A program made the position numbers and the translations under genes. A stretch of DNA of 56,011 bases. Origin: an uncultured Burkholderiales bacterium (lineage in GTDB: Bacteria > Pseudomonadota > Gammaproteobacteria > Burkholderiales > Burkholderiaceae_C). Shown here piece after piece: positions 1-6,443 of this stretch. Every line of letters starts with the position of its first letter. The stretch's first letter is position 1. The stretch covers positions 1-56,011 of the forward strand of contig CAIMTJ010000128.1 in the NCBI GenBank assembly GCA_903844385.1, in the 5' to 3' direction. A model generated the notes under the pieces. The model did not search any database and was not told where the DNA came from. It saw nothing but the letters and a program-made list of their open reading frames with translations.

Positions 1-1305
1 GGTACCTTTTTATCTAATTTGGACGGCGCAATCGCTAACATTGCATTGCCCATTATTTCTCAAGAATTAAAAGCGTCCGCATCTGACACTATTTGGGTTG
101 TGAATGCTTATCAGCTGATTTTGGCCATCACCATCTTACCTTTGGCTGCAATGGGTGAACGAATTGGGTACAAAAAGATTTTCTTATCTGGAGTCTTTGT
201 ATTTATGATCGGTTCACTTGCTTGTTACGAAGCGGATTCAATCGAGCATTTAATTTTCGCTCGGGTTTTACAAGGACTCGGTGGGGGCGGATTAGCGACC
301 ATGGGCCCTGCTTTAATTCGCTATGTCTTTCCAGCTCACTTGACCAGCAGGGGCATTGCGCTCCTTGGCCTGACGGTGGCCATTTCCTCAAGTGCCGGAC
401 CTTCAATTGCAGCCCTTGTTTTGGAGCTGAGCAATTGGCGGTGGTTTTTTGGCATCAACATCCCTTTCGGGCTTGCCATTTTCGTTATCGCATACTTCAC
501 TCTCCCAAAAAACACGCTGACTCATAAGCCGTTTGATCGATTAGGACTGCTCTACAGCAGCTTGGCCATTGCGCTTTTTATCATTGGAGTTGGGAACTTA
601 GGTCAGGGAAATATCTTTGACAACTCAACGTCTTGGATTGAATTGACTGCTGGATTCATCTTTTTTTATTTACTCTTGCGACATGAAAAAAATTGTTTGT
701 ACCCATTGATTCCTCTTGATCTATTCCGAATTCCCTTATTTTCCTTTTCAGTGACTACTTCAATTTTCGCCTATTGTGCTCAAACCCTAGCTTATATCTC
801 ATTGCCTTTTCTATTAAGCACTCAATTCAACAGATCCACTGCGATGGTTGGCCTATTGATCACGCCATGGCCTTTGATCATTGTTTTTATCGCGCCCTTG
901 GCGGGTCGACTGAACGAAAAAATCAATCCCAGCACTTTGAGTTCCTTTGGAATGGCAATTTTAAGTTTAGGTCTTTTGTCGATGTATTCCTTGCCATTTC
1001 AATCTGGGAATTTGTCCATCGTGTCGTGTCTCATGCTTTGCGGAATTGGATTTGGTTTTTTTCAAACTCCGAACAACTTTTTGCTTTTAACCAGTGGGCC
1101 CAAGGAAAGGGGAGCTTCAGCCAGTGGCATGATGTCAATGGCACGGCTCATTGGAACGACGACTGGCGCTGCTACCGCCATAGTGTTCATCAGTGTCTCG
1201 CCAGACCATGGTTTTTTATGGTCTCTTCTTTTTGCAGGTGTCGTTGCTGCGCTGGGGTTTATAACCAGTTTTTTCCGTTTGAAATTTACCAAGCTGTCGT
1301 CTTGA
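1..1305 (+). CDS. MFS drug:H+ antiporter, DHA2 (14-TMS) type, 5' end missing
   Basis: Inner-membrane major facilitator exporter. The frame is open from base 1 and the first visible residues, TFLSNLDGAIANIALP, are the TM1 region of DHA2 (EmrB/QacA-like) exporters, so only a few N-terminal codons lie outside the window and the TTG at position 19 is not the true start. About 430 residues of hydrophobic helices follow, with the family's loop after TM2 (GERIGYKKIF) and a TM5-like motif (GPSIAALVLE). The substrate cannot be read from the sequence. The gene is visibly more AT-rich than the photosynthesis genes to its right, suggesting a different history or the edge of the cluster. No accessory HlyD-type partner is visible in the window. 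Confidence 0.85.
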   Translation, partial: GTFLSNLDGAIANIALPIISQELKASASDTIWVVNAYQLILAITILPLAAMGERIGYKKIFLSGVFVFMIGSLACYEADSIEHLIFARVLQGLGGGGLATMGPALIRYVFPAHLTSRGIALLGLTVAISSSAGPSIAALVLELSNWRWFFGINIPFGLAIFVIAYFTLPKNTLTHKPFDRLGLLYSSLAIALFIIGVGNLGQGNIFDNSTSWIELTAGFIFFYLLLRHEKNCLYPLIPLDLFRIPLFSFSVTTSIFAYCAQTLAYISLPFLLSTQFNRSTAMVGLLITPWPLIIVFIAPLAGRLNEKINPSTLSSFGMAILSLGLLSMYSLPFQSGNLSIVSCLMLCGIGFGFFQTPNNFLLLTSGPKERGASASGMMSMARLIGTTTGAATAIVFISVSPDHGFLWSLLFAGVVAALGFITSFFRLKFTKLSS

Positions 1306-1338
1306 ATGTAGACCGTTTTTCAATTTTTAAGACAGACT

Positions 1339-1366
1339 AAGGCCCCATGAATCGGTGGCCTTTTAT
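1339..1366 (+). terminator. Probable rho-independent terminator of the MFS gene
   Basis: A stem AAGGCC/GGCCTT (1339-1344 with 1357-1362) is followed by a short T-rich stretch, about 35 bases after the MFS stop codon. Position and shape fit a terminator; the stem is only 6 bp. Confidence 0.5.
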
Positions 1367-1913
1367 GTTGACTTGATCTCACTGCGACAAGACGCCCAGC
1401 AGGGTTGACCTCACACCGCGCTTGATCGTGTAGACCATCACTGAGGTCTGTCGGTCTTTGATCGAGTTGACAAAGGCGGACTCACGATTTTTGAGTGCCC
1501 CACATTGAACTGGTGTGCATGGCACACGTCACAAGTTCGACTCATTGAAGCCTTGCTTTTGATTTGATCGCTTCCTTGCTCCCACCAAAGCCCTTCAACG
1601 CTTGGGCGTCACGTTAGAAATTCCTCCATGCTTGGTCCAGTCCGTTGAGCCAAGCCTTGTCAACGTGGAGCCTGTCTTTGTCGCTCTGTGAGTTTGTACG
1701 GCTCACATGGCCTAGACTTTTCATACCACTCATGGCGCCTACATGGACGTGTCTTTCAATGGTAAAGCGCTCAACCCCTTGGGACTCTTGGGCCTGGTTG
1801 TCGCGCTCTTCAAAGCAGGACACCCACTCATCAGCCCTTCGCCATATTGCACTGCAACAAAAAGATTCTCAACATCAATTATTTTCACCTGAGAAAAAAT
1901 CTTTCGCTTTTGG
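1367..1913. other. Non-coding or decayed sequence left of the LH2 genes
   Basis: No intact gene is visible in about 550 bases. Two stretches read like broken coding sequence. On the minus strand, ending at a stop at 1379-1381, there is a protein-like tail (for example DRQTSVMVYTIKRGVRSTLL). On the plus strand at about 1580-1840 there is a frame interrupted by several stops (for example NPLGLLGLVVALFKAGHPLI). I recognise neither. They may be remnants of genes or of a mobile element at the edge of the photosynthesis cluster, or chance open frames. Confidence 0.35.
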
Positions 1914-1957
1914 TGTATATTTAAGTTGACTTTTCAATGTGTACACCTAGAATGACA
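1914..1957 (+). promoter_or_regulatory. puc promoter with two tandem PpsR/CrtJ-type boxes
   Basis: A sigma70-like promoter, TTGACT (1926-1931), 16-bp spacer, TAGAAT (1948-1953), is covered by two palindromes of the PpsR/CrtJ type (TGT-N12-ACA). Box 2 (1940-1957) is perfect; box 1 (1914-1931) ends in ACT instead of ACA. They are 8 bp apart, the spacing at which CrtJ/PpsR is known to bind cooperatively. The predicted transcript has a leader of about 95 nt before pucB. Repression of LH2 synthesis by oxygen or light is the expected outcome. Confidence 0.75.
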
Positions 1958-2055
1958 CATTAATGGCAATGTTTTATGATTCCTGACCATGACGGCCATG
2001 GAAAACCTTGGTGCAGGTTGAGCACTGTATTTGAACTTTGATAGGAGAAAAACCA

Positions 2056-2205
2056 ATGACAGACCATAAAGTTTGGCCAACAGGTTTAACCGAAGCTGAG
2101 TCAGAAGAGCTTCATCGGCATCTCATCCAAGGAACACAATTCTTTGGAATGATTGCTGCCTTTGCTCACCTTTTGGCTTATATCTATTCGCCATGGCTTA
2201 AATAA
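2056..2205 (+). CDS. pucB: LH2 light-harvesting beta polypeptide
   Basis: A 49-residue single-span antenna polypeptide of the peripheral LH2 ring. It has a polar N-terminus, the beta-chain pattern LTEAESEELHRHL with His20 (conserved near the B800 site), one membrane helix, and His38 in AFAHLL as the ligand of a B850-type bacteriochlorophyll, followed by the aromatic end IYSPWLK. A good ribosome-binding site (AGGAGA, 2043-2048) precedes the ATG. pucA starts 17 nt downstream, giving the usual beta-alpha order. It is too short for ordinary gene callers with a 60-residue cutoff. Confidence 0.95.
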   Translation: MTDHKVWPTGLTEAESEELHRHLIQGTQFFGMIAAFAHLLAYIYSPWLK

Positions 2206-2222
2206 AAAGAAAGGTAACGCAA

Positions 2223-2408
2223 ATGATTTACGGAAAAATGTGGTTGGTGGTCAAGCCCTCCGTGGGCGTGCCACTTATTATTGCCGCCGTGGCTGTTGCA
2301 TCGTTTTCGGTGCACCTGGCCATTTTGAGCAACACAACTTGGGTGAAAGCTTTCCTTAATGGAAACGCTGACAAAGTTGCTGTTTCAGCGCCCGCAGCTG
2401 CCAAATAG
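2223..2408 (+). CDS. pucA: LH2 light-harvesting alpha polypeptide, B800-820 (LH3)-like residues
   Basis: A 61-residue LH2 alpha chain that aligns without gaps to the classic Rhodoblastus acidophilus alpha chain: GKMW near the N-terminus, the KPSVGVP segment, one membrane helix, and His31 (SVHLAIL) as B850-type bacteriochlorophyll ligand, then SNTTW. Residues 44-45 are Phe-Leu (AFLNG). Ordinary B800-850 chains have Tyr44-Trp45, which hydrogen-bond the bacteriochlorophyll acetyl groups; Phe44-Leu45 is the pair found in B800-820 (LH3) complexes. A blue-shifted antenna is therefore inferred. The C-terminus is an Ala/Val/Lys tail. Ribosome-binding site AAGGTAA lies just upstream. Confidence 0.95.
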   Translation: MIYGKMWLVVKPSVGVPLIIAAVAVASFSVHLAILSNTTWVKAFLNGNADKVAVSAPAAAK

Positions 2409-2420
2409 CTACTGGTGATG

Positions 2421-2456
2421 CACATGGCTCCAGCGAGCTGGAGCCATGTGCTTTTA
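2421..2456 (+). terminator. Strong hairpin after pucBA (terminator or attenuator)
   Basis: A perfect 14-bp inverted repeat (2421-2434 with 2437-2450, effectively 13 bp plus a 4-base loop) is followed by CTTTTATTTC. It lies 12 bases after the pucA stop and before pucC. It should end most pucBA transcripts or stabilise their 3' end, keeping pucC at lower level than the antenna genes. Confidence 0.8.
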
Positions 2457-2527
2457 TTTCTAATCCATGACTTGGATTTAAATAACACTGCACACAAAAT
2501 TGAATCGCATCCAAATTGCCGTCAAGC

Positions 2528-3910
2528 ATGACCAAAAGTTCTTTTAGCCAGAAATTGATCTTTTCATGGCTTCAACGTGGGACGAAGTACTTACCCTTCT
2601 CCGACGCGGCTTCTGTTGACTTACCCCTCACGAGACTCCTCAGACTCTCCCTATTTCAAGTTTCGGTTGGCATGGCTTTGGCGCTGCTGATCGGTACTCT
2701 CAACCGCGTGATGATTGTTGAGCTTCATGTTCCGGCATCATGGGTCTCCGTTATGGTGGCCATGCCCATCGTGGTCGCACCCTTTAGGGCACTCATTGGA
2801 TACAGCTCAGACACACACCATTCAGAGCTCGGATGGAAACGTGTTCCCTTCATTTGGAGAGGAACCATGGTGCAATTTGGCGGATTGGCATTGATGCCCT
2901 TTGCGCTATTGGTTTTATCAGGACAAGGACACTCATCGCAGGCCCCGATTTGGATTGGTCACTTGGGTGCGGGAGTTGCCTTCTTGCTCGTGGGTGCGGG
3001 ACTGCACACCACCCAGACGGCTGGATTGGCCTTGGCCACCGATTTGGCGCCCGAGGAGTCCAGACCCAAGGTGGTGGGACTCATGTATGTGATGCTGCTC
3101 GTCGGCATGATCATAAGCGCCGTGGGGTTTGGTACATTTTTGAGTGACTTCAGCCCTGGGCGCCTCATCCAAGTGATACAAGCTGCAGCCATACTCACCC
3201 TCGTCTTGAACGTCATCGCACTTTGGAAGCAAGAAAGCCGCGTCCGAATACCTTTGAACCAACGGCCCAAGAATGAGACTTTTCAAGAGTCATGGACCCG
3301 CTTTTGCCATGGTGGGCAAGCCATTCGTCGCTTGATCGCTGTGGGCATGGGAACCATGGCGTTCAGCATGGAGGACATTTTGCTCGAACCCTATGGCGGA
3401 GAAATTCTTCACTTGAGCGTGGGTGCCACCACCGCTCTCACCGCCACATTGGCTCTAGGGGGGTTGCTTGGATTTGCTTTGGCCTCCAATGTCCTTGGCA
3501 AAGGATATGACCCCTTCAAAATGGCCAGTATTGGAGCATTTTGTGGTATCCCCGCATTTTTAGCGGTCATTTTGTCAGCTTCCATGGGGTCCGCCTTGAT
3601 GTTCGCCATCGGCATTGGCGCCATTGGATTTGGAGGCGGACTTTTTGGACACGGCACACTCACGGCCACCATGAATCTTGCGCCGCGCGGACAAAGCGGC
3701 TTGGCCTTGGGCGCTTGGGGAGCCGTGCAAGCCACTGCTGCGGGGGTGGCCATCGCTGCGGGAGGCGTGATCCGAGATTTGATTGATGCCCTTTATCAAG
3801 CACCCTTGGGCTATGACATCGTCTACGCTCTCGAGATCATGATGCTTGTCATCACCATGCTCACCATGATGCCATTGATCAAAAAATTACCACAGACGGT
3901 ACCAGTTTAG
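2528..3910 (+). CDS. pucC: PucC-family light-harvesting assembly transporter-like protein
   Basis: A polytopic inner-membrane protein of the BCH2/PucC branch of the major facilitator superfamily, about 460 residues with 12 predicted helices. Family landmarks are visible: LPFSDAASVDLPLTRLLRLS near the N-terminus, GTLNRVMIVEL, RALIGYSSDTH after TM2, QTAGLALATDLA and MEDILLEPYGGE. PucC proteins help deliver chlorophyll to or assemble LH2. The position directly after pucBA supports the LH2-specific paralogue; two relatives occur here (14672-16243 and 27045-28469). I chose ATG at 2528; a TTG four codons upstream (2516) is possible. No clear ribosome-binding site is visible at either. Confidence 0.9.
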   Translation: MTKSSFSQKLIFSWLQRGTKYLPFSDAASVDLPLTRLLRLSLFQVSVGMALALLIGTLNRVMIVELHVPASWVSVMVAMPIVVAPFRALIGYSSDTHHSELGWKRVPFIWRGTMVQFGGLALMPFALLVLSGQGHSSQAPIWIGHLGAGVAFLLVGAGLHTTQTAGLALATDLAPEESRPKVVGLMYVMLLVGMIISAVGFGTFLSDFSPGRLIQVIQAAAILTLVLNVIALWKQESRVRIPLNQRPKNETFQESWTRFCHGGQAIRRLIAVGMGTMAFSMEDILLEPYGGEILHLSVGATTALTATLALGGLLGFALASNVLGKGYDPFKMASIGAFCGIPAFLAVILSASMGSALMFAIGIGAIGFGGGLFGHGTLTATMNLAPRGQSGLALGAWGAVQATAAGVAIAAGGVIRDLIDALYQAPLGYDIVYALEIMMLVITMLTMMPLIKKLPQTVPV

Positions 3911-3967
3911 GATTTTTTTGAAAGATTTTGCGATAATTCACTCTGTCACTTTAACCAAGGAAATGAA

Positions 3968-4081
3968 ATGCACACAACTACATTGCTCTTTATCATATGG
4001 GTCGTGGGATGCTTGTTTTGGATTGCCAATCAATTTCACGCCAGCAATTTGCGCCGAGAGTATCCTGGACAGATCAAGTAA
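3968..4081 (+). CDS. Small single-span membrane protein, 37 residues, unknown
   Basis: This ORF reads MHTTTLLFIIWVVGCLFWIA then a polar, basic end (NLRREYPGQIK): one hydrophobic helix of about 18 residues and a charged C-terminus. A ribosome-binding sequence AAGGA (3958-3962) lies 5 bases before the ATG. It follows pucC by 57 bases on the same strand and is followed by an inverted repeat. A longer overlapping frame (3918-4154) has no membrane helix and looks less protein-like. I do not recognise the family. Location in the puc operon makes an LH2-associated small subunit or assembly peptide conceivable, but this is inference. Confidence 0.5.
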   Translation: MHTTTLLFIIWVVGCLFWIANQFHASNLRREYPGQIK

Positions 4082-4100
4082 GTCCGCCGAGCCAACTTTT

Positions 4101-4127
4101 GATCCAATCGCAAGCCTTGATTGGATC
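4101..4127. terminator. Inverted repeat, possible terminator of the puc operon
   Basis: GATCCAATC (4101-4109) and GATTGGATC (4119-4127) form a perfect 9-bp stem with a 9-base loop, 20 bases after the 37-residue ORF and just before the convergent gene at 4141-4425. There is no T-run on the plus side, so a terminator role is only likely. Confidence 0.4.
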
Positions 4128-4140
4128 GTTGGGGATGGAA

Positions 4141-4425
4141 TCAACCCTTGTTAAGGCTATTTCTCCAATTCATCTCAATCTCCTGAGTTGACATGCAGAG
4201 CACTTGCTCTGGCGTGTATTGGCCAGTCGACAAGAGATGCTGTTTGTAGCCGTTGAGTTGTTTTTCCTCCAAGTATTGGTACACAGGAATGAGACCCAAG
4301 ATGGGAATTAAGAACAAGGCCATGCCATAAGGGTAAAGGGGCATGCCGATGAAGACACACAACTTGTAAAGCATAAAAAGAACGGCCACAAAGGCCACAG
4401 TCAATAACAAATTTTTCTTGAACAT
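4141..4425 (-). CDS. Small two-helix membrane protein, unknown
   Basis: A 94-residue protein with two hydrophobic segments (about residues 5-26, LLLTVAFVAVLFMLYKLCVF, and 32-51, YPYGMALFLIPILGLIPVYQ) and a polar C-terminal half with Gln, Glu and Asn. I do not recognise it. It is transcribed away from the 42-residue ORF at 4501-4629 and converges on the puc operon. No photosynthesis family signature is visible. Being inside the cluster, it may be a lineage-specific membrane protein; the absence of any known domain leaves the function open. Confidence 0.6.
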   Translation of the reverse strand: MFKKNLLLTVAFVAVLFMLYKLCVFIGMPLYPYGMALFLIPILGLIPVYQYLEEKQLNGYKQHLLSTGQYTPEQVLCMSTQEIEMNWRNSLNKG

Positions 4426-4500
4426 GTCTTCATTCGCTTTCTAAAAACCGATTCAACTCCACTTTTCTTTCTCTGTTCACGCCACTTCAAAGGACCCCAT

Positions 4501-4629
4501 ATGAACTCACTCATGACCCTTGATAAAGTTAGAAAATTCGTTGACAACAAAGCACTTCTCTTTGTCAGCGCTTTGTTTGTGGCCTTTTGTGGTTTTTTCA
4601 CACTCGCTTATTTGATCAGCAAGATCTGA
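4501..4629 (+). CDS. Small single-span membrane protein, 42 residues, unknown
   Basis: The ORF begins MNSLMTLDKVRKFVDNKALL and continues into one hydrophobic helix (FVSALFVAFCGFFTLAYLI) ending SKI. A strong ribosome-binding site AAAGGA (4489-4494) sits 6 bases before the ATG, which argues for real translation. It is divergent from the 94-residue gene and ends 35 bases before the convergent tspO stop. The family is not recognised. Topology would put the basic N-terminal segment in the cytoplasm. Confidence 0.5.
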   Translation: MNSLMTLDKVRKFVDNKALLFVSALFVAFCGFFTLAYLISKI

Positions 4630-4664
4630 ACGCCTCTTCACCTGAGGGCTGTTCAAAGACTTGA

Positions 4665-5144
4665 TCAAAAACCGTTGAGGACCACCGTTTGCCAATTCAA
4701 GGTCGCTGCAATGCAGACCCAGATCAAATAAGGCAGCACCAGTAGGGATGCCAGCTTGGAGTCTTTCCATTGAAAAAAGATCAAAGCCACAATGGACAAG
4801 CCCAGGAGACTGCACTCCCAAAGTGACCAATCTGGGCGATGCAACTGGAAGTAAAGGATGCTCCAAGTCAAATTGAGCACCCCGTTGATCAAATACAGAC
4901 ACAGATACAAGTATTTGCTGGTTTGAAGCTTTGCCGAGTTCCAAGACAACCAGCCTGCCGCTGCGCACAACGAGAATATCAAGCTCCAAATCAAACCAAA
5001 GGCTGCGTCCGGCGGCTTCCAGCTCGGTTGATTTAAATTGAAATACCAAGTGTCCAAATTAGTGACCAAGGCTCCCCCCGTCGCGAAACCGACGCTCAAA
5101 AGGCAAGCAATGATCAAGGACTGCCAGCGCTGTAGAAATTTCAT
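4665..5144 (-). CDS. tspO: TspO/CrtK tryptophan-rich sensory protein
   Basis: A 159-residue membrane protein of the TspO/MBR (peripheral benzodiazepine receptor) family. It shows five hydrophobic helices and the family motifs: W-x-F near the first loop (DTWYFNLNQPSWKPPDAAFG), WSLIFSLCAAAGWLSW, LNLTWSILYF and the C-terminal NWQTVVLNG. In purple bacteria TspO binds tetrapyrroles and tunes photosynthesis gene expression with oxygen, and tspO (crtK) is a common member of photosynthesis clusters. It lies 60 bases downstream of the alpha/beta hydrolase gene on the same strand and may share its transcript. Confidence 0.93.
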   Translation of the reverse strand: MKFLQRWQSLIIACLLSVGFATGGALVTNLDTWYFNLNQPSWKPPDAAFGLIWSLIFSLCAAAGWLSWNSAKLQTSKYLYLCLYLINGVLNLTWSILYFQLHRPDWSLWECSLLGLSIVALIFFQWKDSKLASLLVLPYLIWVCIAATLNWQTVVLNGF

Positions 5145-5204
5145 GAGGGCTCTTTTGTGTTGGGAAACGGTGGAATGATTTCTAGTATGCGTGTTGGTGG
5201 TGAC

Positions 5205-6146
5205 TCAAGGGGGCTGTGAATGAATGAATTCTAAAACACAGGCCAGTCCCAACTGAGGATTTTCTTCCTGCAGCAAATGGCTCGCTTGGGGCAATATGAC
5301 CGTTTGCGAATCCACAAGGGCTTTTTGGTAATCCAAACTGTTGCTGCTGGGGATCATTGGGTCGTTTTCCCCCCAAAGCAATAAGGTCGGTGCAGTGATG
5401 CGCTTGAGCCGCTCGACAGGGTCGGAGATCACGGTCTGGCGCATCCGGTCCAATATGGCCCGCCTGACCGTGGGTGCCTTGAGCATATCGTTGTAACGAT
5501 CGAGTAAGCCATCAGTGATCAACTCGGCATTGTAAAAAGCTGGCTCCAAGCTTTTCTTGACCAAGTATTTGGGTAAAACGTATTGAATCAAATCAGCAAG
5601 TCGACCAAAGTCATAGGGTTTTTCGCCCAACTTTTGGCCTGGCACAGGAAAACCGTCTGGCGCCAATAACACCAGGCGACGAACGCGTTCGGGGTAGGTG
5701 CTGGCAAAATTCCACGCTATTCGACCCCCCATGGAGTGGCCCAGCAAAATGCAATCAGACACACCCAAGGCGTTCAAAAAATCCTTCAATCGCTTGACAT
5801 CGGCCGCATCGCTGTAATTCTGATCGGGGCTCTCGCCAGTCAGACCAAAACCCGCCAAATCGAGCCGGATCACTCGGTGATCGCGCTCCAACGCGTGAGA
5901 CCAATGGTCCCAAGTATGCAGGCTCGAGCCAAAGCCGTGCAGCATGACGATGACGGGTGCGCTCCTCTGTCCGGTATCGCGGTAGTGAACCCGCAAATCC
6001 TTGACCTGGATGAATTGACTGGGCGCTTGGGCATAGGTCAATTCCAAGTCATGGCGGTTGAGGTCAGGGGCAAAAAATATCATAAAAGCCAAACCAAGAA
6101 AAATCAAGAAACACCACCCCAACAAGTTGAACAATCGACTGATCAT
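5205..6146 (-). CDS. Membrane-anchored alpha/beta hydrolase (possible BchO equivalent)
   Basis: An alpha/beta-hydrolase fold protein of about 313 residues. An N-terminal hydrophobic anchor (MISRLFNLLGWCFLIFLGLA) is followed by the hydrolase core: oxyanion-hole motif HGFGSS (about residue 70), nucleophile elbow GHSMGG (Ser138), an acidic residue in GENDPMIP and a late His in QASHLL. The ATG at 6146 places the start at the membrane anchor; the frame continues further upstream but that part is not protein-like. It is divergent from bchH and no other bchO candidate is in the cluster, so a role next to Mg-chelatase like BchO is possible, but I see no BchO-specific signature. Confidence 0.75.
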   Translation of the reverse strand: MISRLFNLLGWCFLIFLGLAFMIFFAPDLNRHDLELTYAQAPSQFIQVKDLRVHYRDTGQRSAPVIVMLHGFGSSLHTWDHWSHALERDHRVIRLDLAGFGLTGESPDQNYSDAADVKRLKDFLNALGVSDCILLGHSMGGRIAWNFASTYPERVRRLVLLAPDGFPVPGQKLGEKPYDFGRLADLIQYVLPKYLVKKSLEPAFYNAELITDGLLDRYNDMLKAPTVRRAILDRMRQTVISDPVERLKRITAPTLLLWGENDPMIPSSNSLDYQKALVDSQTVILPQASHLLQEENPQLGLACVLEFIHSQPP

Positions 6147-6358
6147 CGTTGTAAATCCATTCAAGCTCGCCGGGGTTGTACCCGTGCGCCCTGCCCGCTC
6201 AACACTTTGTGAACTCGTTAAACCAACCGACACGCCCACCCCCTTGAAGCCGAGTGTGCAAGCCCGTTTCAAATCTTATCTGACAGAGGGAAAAACCATG
6301 GCCTGGATGCGTTAAAAAAAGATACAAAAAAACAAGATGGCCTAGGGTTTTCCCTGTA

Positions 6359-6402
6359 AATAAATTGGAGCTGACATATTCTAATGTCAACATATGTTTA
6401 CA
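6359..6402. promoter_or_regulatory. PpsR/CrtJ-type box in the bchH promoter
   Basis: A perfect TGT-N12-ACA palindrome (6385-6402, TGTCAACATATGTTTACA) lies 42 bases before the bchH start. Exactly 8 bp to its left is a decayed partner (6359-6376) that keeps only the ACA arm. A possible promoter CTGACA (6371-6376), 16-bp spacer, TATGTT (6393-6398) overlaps the box. The divergent hydrolase gene may also be affected. Confidence 0.65.
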
Positions 6403-6443
6403 GTTTGTGTCCATTCTATTCTTAAAACAAACCGGCGTTGCAA

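Noticed and set aside
1614-1823. A 69-residue minus-strand ORF as a transposase remnant
   Set aside because: I could not see any transposase motif, terminal inverted repeats or target duplication, so a mobile element is not claimed.
3918-4154. 78-residue frame overlapping the 37-residue ORF
   Set aside because: It has no hydrophobic segment, runs past the inverted repeat and has no ribosome-binding site; the shorter frame is more protein-like.
6371-6389. TGACA-N8-TGTCA inverted repeat upstream of bchH as a separate operator
   Set aside because: It is made of arms from the perfect PpsR box and its decayed 8-bp-spaced partner, so no further factor is needed to explain it.
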